Assembly (NCBI GenBank): GCA_021234155.1
Contig: JAJEKV010000097.1
Coordinates: 2,209,477 to 2,273,476 of the forward strand
Length of the DNA: 64,000 bases
Source of the DNA: Isoetes taiwanensis
Lineage: Eukaryota; Streptophyta; Lycopodiopsida; Isoetales; Isoetaceae
Reading direction: 5' to 3'
The position numbers were made by a program, and so were the translations under genes. Below the pieces are notes generated by a model, which saw only the letters and a list, made by a program, of their open reading frames with translations, was not told the DNA's origin and did no database searches. This document shows, piece by piece, positions 51,398-60,775 of this stretch (within the stretch, counting starts at the first letter, position 1; every line of letters starts with the position of its first letter).

Positions 51398-52174
51398 AAA
51401 TGTGACGCTCCCCGAACCTATACGATACTCCCATCATGTAAATACAGAAAATTGCCCTTCCATGGCGACGCGATCACCAAGGAAAGGCCCTCCATCTAAC
51501 TCGGACCACTCTTGATGGCCAAGTGTCCGAGTGAAGGACATGGAGGTGTCATTCGTCCCATGCCTTCTCTGGGATATTCTATACTGCGGAAGCATACATA
51601 CATGTTAGCACTAGTAACAATACATATAAAATAAGATACCACCACGAAGGGTGGTCCATCCCAATTACGGGAACATCAACATACTACCAACATAACACAT
51701 AAAATGCATCACAAATGAGGATTCTAACCGGGGCTCAGATGCAAAAAGGATCGAATGATGGTCAGGGTCTCCGGATAACAAGAGCATGACAACGGCGTTG
51801 GCAAGTATAGAACAATGGCTAGGGTAGTCCACTTTATCCCCCCCTCCCATACGCACTTTGCATATAAGCTGAGACACGGTATGGATGAAGAAAATTGCAT
51901 AACAGATAAGCTTGATGTAGATTGTGAGCATTCGGGATGATAGATCGATCTTGAGCCAAATCGTTGGGGCTAGTGCTTGAGTTGTTCAAGTCCGAAGTCG
52001 CAGTTGTATTCTATTGAATGTGAATGCTACAGTATCGAGCATTAAGCCATTGAAAGAAATAGTTTTGCCATATTAATATCCATTGTGGCTATAAGACAAA
52101 TAGTTGCATAGTTGTGCTTATGAAAATCTAGCAATTTGATCTTAACTATAGTTGATTCTAGCAAGTTTTTCATT

Positions 52175-52186
52175 TGGTATCAGAGC
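52175..52186 (+). promoter_or_regulatory. Primer-binding site for initiator tRNA-Met
   Basis: tggtatcagagc is complementary to the 3' end of plant initiator methionine tRNA and is the usual primer site of Ty1/copia elements. It stands two bases after a CA, as expected just inside a 5' LTR. Confidence 0.8.
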
Positions 52187-52197
52187 AAATTATTGAT

Positions 52198-52635
52198 ATG
52201 GCAACAAGGTTTGGTGCTGGGCTTCTAGCTAGTGTTGAAGTTTATAATGGAGGGTCTGGTTTCCAGGTGTGGAAGGAACAGATAAGGCATATTTTAGATG
52301 TGGAGAACCTATGGGAGGTAGTTGATCCAACAATGGATGAAGGTTTCGCAACCAATGCAGATATTTGTAATAGCAGTGCAGCAAACTCATCTGCTGAAGG
52401 AGGAGGAGCAGCATCTTCTGCAAGTGTTGAAAGTACTGGAAGAGGAAGACTTGCAAGTGCTGGAACAGGTGGACCTGCTGTAACAGGAGTAATGGCAACA
52501 AAAGTAAAGGAAGCAAGAGGGATTATCACCAGTAAGGTTGGGCCAACCATTCTGCTCAAGCTAAGAGGTATGTCACCTAGAAAAATGTGGAGTTATTTGC
52601 TGGAGCATTATGAAAATAAAACATCAATGGAGTGA
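52198..52635 (+). pseudogene. Ty1/copia gag, N-terminal part
   Basis: The ORF begins 12 bp after the primer site. Its 145 residues include FQVWKEQIRHIL and, after a Ser/Gly/Ala-rich insert, ILLKLRGMSPRKMWSYLLEH, the W..L...Y pattern of copia gag. It ends at a stop after YENKTSME, well short of a full gag with zinc knuckle. No protease, integrase or RT follows before the LTR-like sequence resumes, so only the 5' end of the element is present. Confidence 0.7.
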
Positions 52636-53568
52636 TTATAGCCTTCCGGAGACGTAATCTCATGGAACCACCCTATATATGAGACTACTCCAGATTGCAT
52701 CTCCCGAGTCCGATGAGGTAGGAATGGGACAAGTCCCTTCCAGGAGCACAAGGGTTCCATGGGTGGCTAGAGAACCCAGGTCCGTACCCGACTTTAACCC
52801 TCCAAAATCCATAGGTCGAGATTCCCCCCCACCTGTCGGCTATAAGCCTAGCACACTATAGGGACACAGTAGCATTGCCCAGCAAGGTCCCACCTCCACA
52901 TCACTCTTTGTTTCCGTTGTCTGGTGTTGAATCATAGCATAACATCCACAGCCAAGTGGGCTCTTGTGCACAGGCCCCATTTATGGGATTTCCAGGATTC
53001 TAGCTAGAAACATCTCTATTCCTACTAGCCTTTAGGTCTCCACCCTCCGTTAACCCGCAAACACAAAAGATGCAGCAAAGAAACTACCATAAATCATAAA
53101 TCCATCCATAACTTCAAATAGAAGTTCAATATAAGATTAATCATTCATATAAGCAAACACGGGTTAATTCTTAACTATAATCTCAAGCTAACTAAGCCTA
53201 TTAACCGGTATCTGAGCTAGGTCCTCTCGGATTCTCCATGCTTTGCTGATTGAATAGGCTCCTTCTTCTCCAACTGCCCCCAAATCGATTTGGGGCGAAT
53301 TGGGGGTGGAACCCCAATTTTGATTATCCCTAGATTTGCAAGTCCATTAGGGCTAATCGATTTGGCCCAAGTGGCACTTGCTAATTAGCTTAATTAATAA
53401 TTAGTTAACATAATTGATTATTAATTAGCTAAGGTAGCATAATTAGCTTAATTAATTAATGTAAATTTAGCATAGCTAGCTATGTCCCATTAACTAATCC
53501 CCCCAAAGGGTTAAGCTACCTTTACATACCCATGGTGACGTATGGTTACATACCTTTAAGCTACCTTC

Positions 53569-53594
53569 GGCAATGAAAGATATTGATTTATGGA
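53569..53594 (+). repeat. Right copy of the 26-bp direct repeat
   Basis: Identical to 51372-51397. The sequence after it (gaatagtttag) would be the original downstream neighbour of the DUF7796-type gene before the insertion. Confidence 0.9.
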
Positions 53595-53639
53595 GAATAG
53601 TTTAGAAAGCTTTAGGGCAATGTTTCAAATGACTTTTAT

Positions 53640-53815
53640 TGTGAGATGACGTCATCATTATATGTAATGATAGGACCTAGGCTTCACATGGTCATTGACC
53701 TACGTCAATCCTACATTATATGTAATGGCAAGACCTAAGATTCACCTGATCCTTAACCTACATTAGATCCTGCTTCACGCGATCCTTGACCTACATTACA
53801 TCTTACATTTTATCT
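53640..53815. repeat. Degenerate tandem repeat, units of about 50-70 bp
   Basis: Three diverged units share cacatggtcattgacctac, cacctgatccttaacctaca and cacgcgatccttgacctaca (53688, 53735, 53776). The first two also share acattatatgtaatg or cattatatgtaatg. The remainder up to 54726 shows no gene. Confidence 0.6.
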
Positions 53816-54726
53816 ATGGTGTTATTGTCAGTTGAGCCAATGCCTACTTCAAATTTGATGAAAACTTCTAGAAGGTAAGCATGTAGATATAACACTTCAT
53901 CACAAATATACTCAATGTTTTAAAAGCCATGCCTCCTTCACAAGTTTTAGAGGGAAAGGAGTTTATCTCAATAGCTAGTAGTGTGAGCCTAGAGTATGCT
54001 ATTAGATGGCTCTAGCATTGTTTTGGTTGCTTTTAAGGATAAATCCTCCTAGGTGTGCGTATATTCTTTAAATATCTGCCATCGTCTAATTTATGGCAAA
54101 TATGCCCAAACTATACTTCTTTATAATTACAAGCAGGTTCATGGAAATTGGTTGCAATATACTGCTCTCGGATGGATTTCATAGTAATGGCATACGAAGG
54201 CTTTTAAAATGGTTAGGAAAAGGCCATAAATGTTTGTACGTAATCCAATTTTTCAATCTCTAATTTTGGCCAAAAGGATGCATGTCTGGCCTCTGCAATG
54301 GGTGAGAATGCTTTAAAAGATGTAGTAGGAGCTCAATGTCTTGGTGTTCCCTTATGGGACTTTATCGTAGATCTGAAACATATGATGTCTTTTCTTATAT
54401 TGGTTGCGAAAGGATTCAAACTATGAGTCAAATTTATGTAAGGTAAGTCAATTTGCTTCTTTCTTCTCGAATAGTTTGTACATTCGTATGGTTTCTCTAG
54501 TCTTGGTGTTTGATCCAGTTTATTTCTATGCTCGCTATAGCAAACAATTTGCCCATATCATACACGTTCTTTTTGCTTATATCAACCCAAACAAAAATGT
54601 CATGTAAGGAGTGTAAAGCTTTTAATGGCCATCCAAATAAGCTATATCATAGTGCAACCAACTGATCAGGAGATTTTCAATAATAACAATAAGCAATATA
54701 TGCCCACTTTAATAGGACAAAAATGT

Positions 54727-54764
54727 ATTCTAGTGAGAGACTCGTCTAGACGGGAAAACCGGCC
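54727..54764 (-). repeat. Split direct repeat B2 (outer 3' end of the YR element)
   Basis: A 38-bp segment containing gtgagagactcgtctagacg and ending cggcc; 36 of 38 bases match B1 at 55628-55665. On the minus strand it is the 3' terminus of the element and ends with AAT. Confidence 0.9.
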
Positions 54765-54938
54765 AGATAGATAGGCATATTTTTCATCACAGCAGTATAT
54801 ACAACGTTTGGAATATCCAAGTGGGGTAGCCGACCATAGGAACCTTATCGGACTACCCCTGGAAAAAACACAAGGAACCAAGTCCAGGTAGCATGTGGAG
54901 ACGGTGCTGCATGGAGAAGGGCCAAAGAGAGGCGCCGT

Positions 54939-55013
54939 GCGAAGGCTTATCATCAGGATAAAAAACCCCGCCCTTTCGGGTTTTCGAGGAAAACCCTAAT
55001 GATAAACCTTCGC
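54939..55013 (-). other. Stem-loop between A2 and B2
   Basis: Arms 54939-54957 (gcgaaggcttatcatcagg) and 54995-55013 are inverted copies with two mismatches, enclosing a 37-nt loop rich in cccc/gggttttc. It lies in the 3' noncoding tail of the element. Confidence 0.7.
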
Positions 55014-55263
55014 CTGGGGGCTCCCGAAAAAACCCGGACCGCCAACCTTATGGGGAGAGGATGCAGCGTCAAAAATTCCTCGACTCACTGGGCGAAGCGA
55101 CTGTAATGGAGTGAGCCTGCAAAGTAAAAAACTCAAAAAAGAAAGAACCCGTTAAGTGTGAGAGAGACAAAAAGGATGATTCGATACCTGGAAAAGCGTT
55201 AACAAGAAAGTTATAACAAGAGAACAAATACCATATAAAAAGGCCTCCCCAAAGAAAAAACGG

Positions 55264-55440
55264 GGAGGGGGCTGGTCACGCGTGCCACGCGAAACAAAAA
55301 ACCTTCCAATGTGGAGGGGTTGTTCATGCGAGCCATGCAACAAGACCTCGCAAGGAGGGGCTGTTCACGCGTGCCACGCGAAAAAAACAAATCCTCCCAT
55401 CCGGAGGGGTTGGTCACGCGCACCACGCGATAACAAAAAG
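55264..55440 (-). repeat. Tandem GC-rich array in the YR element tail
   Basis: Four units start with ggagggg at 55264, 55313, 55354 and 55403 (spacing 49, 41, 49). Each is followed by ttggtcacgcgcaccacgcg or a close variant, in which cacgcg occurs on either side of a short spacer, and then an A-rich run. The second unit is the most diverged (catgcgagccatgca). Confidence 0.8.
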
Positions 55441-55512
55441 CTGAAAAAGAAACTATTATTGAAAAATGCATACGTGGGAACAAGAGATCGAGAGGGGGGG
55501 TGGGAGGGAAGA

Positions 55513-55630
55513 AAGGGCGCATGTACACTGCTATGAGAAGACGTCGATAAGGGTGAAAGGAGGAAGATGCATATAAATAGTCTCATCTCTCCCCAGAATG
55601 GTGATCCGACGGTGTTGAGTCGCTGGCATT
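55513..55630 (-). repeat. Split direct repeat A2
   Basis: 118 bp from aagggcgcatgtacactgct to ctggcatt, matching A1 at 62383-62500 at all but a few positions. It includes atgcatataaatagtctc, an AT-rich box that could act as a TATA element on either strand. It overlaps B1 by the triplet att (55628-55630). Confidence 0.95.
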
Positions 55631-55665
55631 CTGGTGAGAGACTCGTCTAGACGGGAAAATCGGCC
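55628..55665 (-). repeat. Split direct repeat B1
   Basis: 38 bp matching B2 with two substitutions and joined directly to A2. The tyrosine-recombinase frame runs to its edge. Confidence 0.9.
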
Positions 55666-55686
55666 GATCCAAAGAGAACTTCCCTC

Positions 55687-56924
55687 TCAAAAACCCAGAT
55701 GGTGTGAGAGGGTGAGCTGTTGGTGCAAGTTGGGTGTGACATAACGAGCATGAGCCGAAGGAGAACACCAACGTCCGTGAGTGCGCGCAATCTCATTGTC
55801 AACACCACGAGCTGCCACCGCAAAACGCCCCCTCGACGACCTGCGTGAGTGCCATAAAGGGAAGGGTCTAAGCCGATTGCCGTCAAACAATGCCGCCACC
55901 ACTGCCGTGCAGTGTAATAAGAAAGGGAACGAAGAGAAGAAGGAAAAAGACGAAAAAGAGGGCCACCAGAAGCTGGGTCCGATAAATGGAATGCGCCACA
56001 AAAAATCAAACGCTGTAAGAGGGTAACAGGACAAGCGAATGAAGGAAGTCTAGCCACGACGACTGAATAGCCTCTAGCAGATTGATCTCGTTTAGAGCGA
56101 CGAATGAAGATGGACGCATGAGAAGGTTCAAAAGTAATATCATGCCAATTTAGGGCCAGAGCCTCAGAGATACGCAAAAAGGCTGCGAAAGATAGCGTGA
56201 TCAATGCGGCTTTTGAAAGGTCTGCAAAAGAGGCAGATGGGGCGGCAAAACGTGAGACAATGGACCGTACATGGTTAGGAAGCAAAGGTAAATGAGGGCG
56301 AGACGGGAGGGCATGCCGAATCTGGGACCGACGAACTAAAGAGGTAGGTGCGAGGAGACGGGAAGGTAGGTTGAGGAGTTGGTGAAAAAAGCAATGGCCG
56401 CTGATGCCGAAAGGAGTGGATGAGGAGGATTGGGGTTCTTGGAGGGATGTAAAAAGGCAAAGAATAGTAATAGGAGATGCGGAGAGAAGGAAAACGGATA
56501 CGCTGAAAGCACCGGTGTGGCAAAGCGAAAAAATGGCGAATATGCCCGGAGTGTCAGCGCATACGAGAAGAGAGCAGGAACGGCAAGGTAGAAAAATAGA
56601 GGTGCAGTTCACTGGAGGGTACAAGTCAAAAAATGGCTGAAAACAACAAAAAAGATATATCGTCAGGACAGTGCTAGAAAACACAACGAAGAGCAAAGAC
56701 TGCAACATGTCGACGACAACCAGTAAAAGAAGTAGAAAGATGAGGAAGAATGGCCTGGGAGAACTCATAAAAAAACATAGAATCATGTACAAAGGGAGCC
56801 CAGGAGGAGCCCATCTACAAAAGAGGCCACCAAGGAAGAAGGCCAAAATAAAACAATAATGCGAGCATGGCAAGCAGCGGCATGGGCCAAAACTCGAGGG
56901 ACTAAAGGCGGGGGAGGGAAACAA
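55687..56924 (-). pseudogene. Tyrosine recombinase of the YR element, one frameshift
   Basis: The recombinase core starts near 56345 with LVRRSQIRHALPSRPHLPLL. The first catalytic arginine lies in AAFLRISEALALNWHDI, the H-x-x-R pair in GTHAGRRGG, and after a shift of one base the frame continues AARGVDNEIARTHGRWC with HARYVTPNL, giving the late His and the nucleophile Tyr. The shift falls in a run of five C (plus strand 55828-55832). The frame upstream of 56450 is hydrophobic and may include non-coding sequence, so the real start is unclear. In this group the enzyme integrates a circular DNA copy by site-specific recombination in place of a DDE integrase. Confidence 0.85.
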
Positions 56925-58627
56925 TAATTATTAAATATGTGCCAATCATAAGTGAACGCGTCTGGAGGAATGCGATGAGGGTAAGCAAAACAAGTATTGA
57001 ATACAGGGAGTTTAGCATTAAGAGGAGATGCAAAACGATCAACATGATGCGGCCCCCAAGCGCGATCTATGTGCTAGAAACACCAGGGGGCTAAAGCAAA
57101 CTCGTCCATTTGAGGCAACCTAGAGAGATAGTCAGCCCATTCATTGTCTGAGCGTGGAATCCAAACTGGATCAAGTGAAATGGAGTAGTGGAAACAAAAC
57201 AAAAATATCTCAAGGAGAAGAAATTGCAAGTCTGGAGAAGAAGAACCGCCTTTACGAAGGAGCAAAGAAACATTAAGGTTATCCCCGCGAACAGTAAGAC
57301 GACGAGCGACCAAAGAATGGGTAGTTAAGCGAAGGATATGGTAGAAAGCAAAGAGTTCATGCCAGGTAGAAGAACGAGCAAGTTCAGATGGGTAGAAAAG
57401 GCCAGAGAAATCAGCACGAGGTTGACCAGGAATCTGCAACCACCCGCCCCAACCAAAAGCACTGGCATCAAATCCAATAAGAGCAGAAGGGCCGCGATTC
57501 TGAGCAATGGAGCGAGAGGCTAAGGACGCCACAACTGATTCCCAAAGTAAGATTTCCAAACGGGCCAAAGGTGTAAGGGAAATTGGAGCATTCCAATCAA
57601 GGGGTTGAATTAAATGATAGCAGAAAAATGTCAATGCAGAAACAAGGGAACCGAAGATGATCCGCAAAGATTGAAGGAAGCCAAGAAGCTGAGCTAGGCG
57701 ACAAGAGGTAAGCACGGAAGATGAAAGGACAACAGAAGAAAGATGAAAACGTTTCTGCTTCTTCTTGAGAGAGAGACCAATTGTCATAGCTGAAGAGTCC
57801 AAAAGGAGGCCCAAGAAGATGGTGCAATGGGAGACCCGCAAACGACATTTTGGCCAAGCTAAAAGAAGACCTGCAGACTGTAGGTCCAGAATGACCGAGT
57901 ACTGAAGGGATACGGGGTCATGCTGGGTCTTAAAAAGGAAGTCATCCATATAGGGTGTACAGCGAATGCCAGAACTATGCCAATGACGGACAAGTGGCCG
58001 CATGAGTTTAGTGAAGACAAATGGAGCAGACGACAAGCCAAAAGGGAGCATGGTGAAGATGAAAAATTGATTGTCAAGTTGGAAACCTAAAAAAGTATGA
58101 TGTGGTGGCCAAATGGGGACATGATGATAGCCAGACTTCAGGTCGATGGTGAAGAGAAAATCATTGGGTTGCAGAACGGCAATAGCATCAGAGAGGGATT
58201 CATAACGAAAAGAGAAGACCTGTAGCCAGGAATTCTAATATCGCAAATCCAGAATTAAACGGAATTTATCAACACCCTTAGGTACGACACCGAAAGGAGA
58301 ACAAAAGAAAGGACGAGAATCGACTAATTGCACAGCTCCAGTGCGAAGCAGGTCGGTAACAGCAAAGAGGGCAAAAACAAGGTGACCCCAGAAGGATGAT
58401 AAATTGGGGTGAAAAAAAGGTTTTGAAGGCGGGGAAGCAGCCCAAGGAAGAGGATAACCACGCTGGATCCAAGAGAGGACGACCGAATTTGCTGAAATGG
58501 ATCGCCAAAAAGGGAGGGCCGCAGAAAGGCGATTGCAGACTAAGGTGTTTGCTGTAAAGGCATCAGACGCGATCGGATTAAAAGGTAAATGGGGGAGAGG
58601 CTCATCAAAAAGACGACAATCTGAAAA
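56783..58627 (-). pseudogene. Reverse transcriptase-RNase H (pol) of the YR element, two in-frame stops
   Basis: One minus-strand frame runs 58627-56783. RT blocks: LLRTGAVQLVDSRPFFCSPF, PKGVDKFRLILDLRY, FTIDLKSGYHHVPI (first catalytic Asp), MLPFGLSSAPFVFTKLMRPL and YMDDFLF (catalytic Asp pair). RNase H: IGFDASAFGWGGWL, STWHELFAFYHIL, VRGDN and NEWADYLSRL, giving the D, E, D, D set. After it comes RAWGPHHVDRFASPLNAKLP, the domain that follows RNase H in DIRS/Ngaro proteins. In-frame TAG codons stand at 58237-58235 and 57076-57074. No ATG occurs before 58051, which is inside the palm, and the frame opens just after a TGA, so it may be expressed by splicing or readthrough from gag. Confidence 0.9.
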
Positions 58628-58719
58628 TCAAACCATAATCGCCATTATTATAAAGAGTACAAACTGATGAGAATGTAAAAATTGAGTATATAGAACATAG
58701 CAAAAAACCAACATAGCAT

Positions 58720-59817
58720 TCAAGACGACCAAGTTGTCACATGGTCCCGAGGTGGGGGAGGAGAGGGAGCAGGAAGTGCAGGGGGTATGGAAAAGAAGGG
58801 GGTTGTCGGAGCAATAGGATTATGGGTAAGTGCAGCGCGAAAACAAGTATTGGCGAGGTGTCCAGATTTGCCACAGATGGAGCAACGAATGGGGTTAGAA
58901 GAAGAAGATAAAGCAGTGGATAAGGGAGAAGTAGTGGAAAAACGGGATTGGCGTTGGAGACGTCGGTCGCGTGCAAGTTTCTTAGCTTGGTGCAAGCGTT
59001 TAGATTCTTCAGCGTTTAAGCCTAGGGCTTGAGAGCCATCAAGATGGAGGGCCACCTCGTAACCATGTTGGTCGGCAATCACTACAAATTTCATCTGTTG
59101 GTCAGCCAGGTGCTTACCATCTTCAAGCATTTGAAGAACATCATCAGGAATAGGAGTCCCCATTGAAGATAAACATGCTTGAATCCAAGCAAACCTATCT
59201 TCCATGGCCGCAGCAAAATCTTAATAATGGCGGGTAGAGTCGCGCTCAAATGTCGGAGTAGGTCGCGAAGCTCGCTGTCGGAGTTCTCTCTGAAGGCGAT
59301 CCAGTTGGGCATGCAATGGTATCTGCTGGGTTAAGGTAGACTGAAGGTTGTTCAAGGTGGTACGTTGAGACTGCATCTCGTGAAGCAACTGGGTTAATGG
59401 ATCTGAGGGAGGGGCCGAAAATGGGGCATGAAACACCGGAGTAGGCGAAGGAGGAGAGGCGAGACAAGCGGAAGGAAAAGGGGACGAAGGGAAGACGTGT
59501 GGAGTGGAAGGTTGGGAAGGAACGGGGATGGTAGGGTAAAAAGCTGGAGAGGAATGAGATGGAACAGGTAAGGTAGGGTAAAAGAGGGGAGAAGCCCATG
59601 GCCAGGAAGCGAATGAGGAGATCTGTGGGGATGAAGCAGAAGACAGAGAACTAGTGGAGGGGGGAGAGGGAGAGTCGAAAATCTCAGTATCGAAAGAAAA
59701 AGAAGGCTCACGAGATCTACGGGTCCCAGCATAGCGGGCGAGGCGAGTGGGAGAGACAGAAGAAGAAGGGGTGGGAGAAGATTCGGGAGTAACAGGGGAG
59801 GAAGTAGGGTTAACCAT
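58720..59817 (-). pseudogene. Gag of the YR element, one in-frame stop
   Basis: A frame of 365 codons from the ATG at 59817 is interrupted by one TAA at 59223-59221. The N-terminal half is rich in Ser and Pro (SPVTPESSPTPSSSVSPT), then a helical part (LLHEMQSQRTTLNNLQSTL) suggests a coiled coil. The second half has a basic stretch (AKKLARDRRLQRQSR) and a CCHC zinc knuckle, CSICGKSGHLANTC, at about 58884-58843. It ends VTTWSS. Such knuckles bind the element RNA in capsid-like particles. Confidence 0.85.
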
Positions 59818-59855
59818 CTGATGGTCACATGCAAAACACAATTAGTATTAGAAAA

Positions 59856-59882
59856 AGAAAAGAAAAGAAAAGAAAAGAAAAG
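59856..59882. repeat. AAAAG microsatellite
   Basis: About five units of aaaag directly upstream (minus strand) of gag. Confidence 0.9.
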
Positions 59883-60367
59883 AATTAGTCTTGCAACGGA
59901 ACAAAACCCAAGAGGCATTCCAAGAAGAAAATAGGCCCCACAGGTTTGTAAAACCAATAATATTCATGTGAAAAAAAAATTGCAAAGAAAAAGGAGAGAA
60001 TTGGAAACAAAAATGCAAGCGATTTATAATGCTTAAAATAAAAAACCGAACAACGTTAATGTATGTCAACTTAAAACAATGGGAGGGAAGGAAAAAATAT
60101 TCTCGGCAAAACACATGCAATAAAGTATTATGCTTGCAGAAAAAAGGCTAGTGCATAGACAAAAAAAGATTGCAGAAAAAACATGTGTAATACGCTGTGC
60201 CCAAAATAAAACTTAGCTAATACCATGCTCAAAACAAAACTTAGCTCCTAGAAATGAATATTCAAGCACCCAAGAGGGACTTCCACCATAACACACATGT
60301 CCATATATACAGGCCACATAAGAAAAGAACACCCTCATGCCCGTAAACAACTTCAAGTAGGATCAGC

Positions 60368-60775
60368 TCAACGCAGGATGCCAAACACATAGGCTGGATA
60401 GAGAGGCAAAAAAGTAGGAGGAAAATGGGTCATAAGAGTCAGGAACTGCCGCATATTCAAAGGGGCCAAGGAAGTAACATTCCAACGAAGGATCAACTCC
60501 TCCAAAAAACGGGTATGTTGAGGATCAAGACGATGGAGATGTCGAAAGAAACGACGAACAGAAGGCGTAAGAGCAGCATAAACTCGAAGATGACGATCAA
60601 ACTCCAGGAGCCAGTCCACGGTGTGAGCGGATAAGCAAAAGGCATTGGACGCAGAGGGGTGCAGGGAGTCCAGATGGGAAACATAGAGATAGTGGTGAGA
60701 CATATCAACTTCTGTCGGCTCGAAGGGAAGCAAAGGCACGCCTTGGGAGCAAATGGGGCAGTCAAACGAAGCCAT
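60368..60775 (-). CDS. Small Cys/His ORF of the YR element
   Basis: An intact ORF of 135 codons between A1 and gag on the coding strand. It opens MASFDCPICSQGVPLL, followed by HHYLYVSHLDSLH, so a C-x2-C plus clustered His arrangement near the N-terminus could bind zinc. The rest (VDWLLEFDRHLRVYAALTP, then FFRHLHRLDPQHTRFLEEL) looks helical. I know no matching family. It is the only undamaged frame of the element, which argues that it is a real protein, but its length also allows chance survival. Confidence 0.5.
   Translation of the reverse strand: MASFDCPICSQGVPLLPFEPTEVDMSHHYLYVSHLDSLHPSASNAFCLSAHTVDWLLEFDRHLRVYAALTPSVRRFFRHLHRLDPQHTRFLEELILRWNVTSLAPLNMRQFLTLMTHFPPTFLPLYPAYVFGILR

Larger units (their letters stand above)
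51398..53568. mobile_element. 2.17 kb insertion: LTR-like block with nested copia fragment
   Basis: The segment lies between exact 26-bp direct repeats. It starts aaaTGTGACGCTCCCCG. Both its outer parts follow the LTR-like blocks at 10000-11450 and 39690-41194: cgaagggtggtccatc near 51643, gcactttgcatataagctga near 51852, and then, after the copia piece, actccagattgcatctcccg (52686) and gggctcttgtgcacaggcccc (52958). The central part, about 51890-52660, is a copia leader and gag fragment. This reads as a solo LTR-like unit with a second element inserted. Twenty-six bp is far longer than the usual 5-bp target duplication of LTR elements. Confidence 0.55.

Noticed and set aside
55211-55586. Overlapping minus-strand ORFs of 60-105 codons
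   Set aside because: They fall on the tandem array and repeats A2/B1, are Phe/Ser/Arg-rich and show no domain; composition artefacts.
59246-59957. Additional minus-strand ORFs of 117 and 187 codons over gag
   Set aside because: Alternative frames of the gag sequence; the knuckle-containing frame is the supported one.
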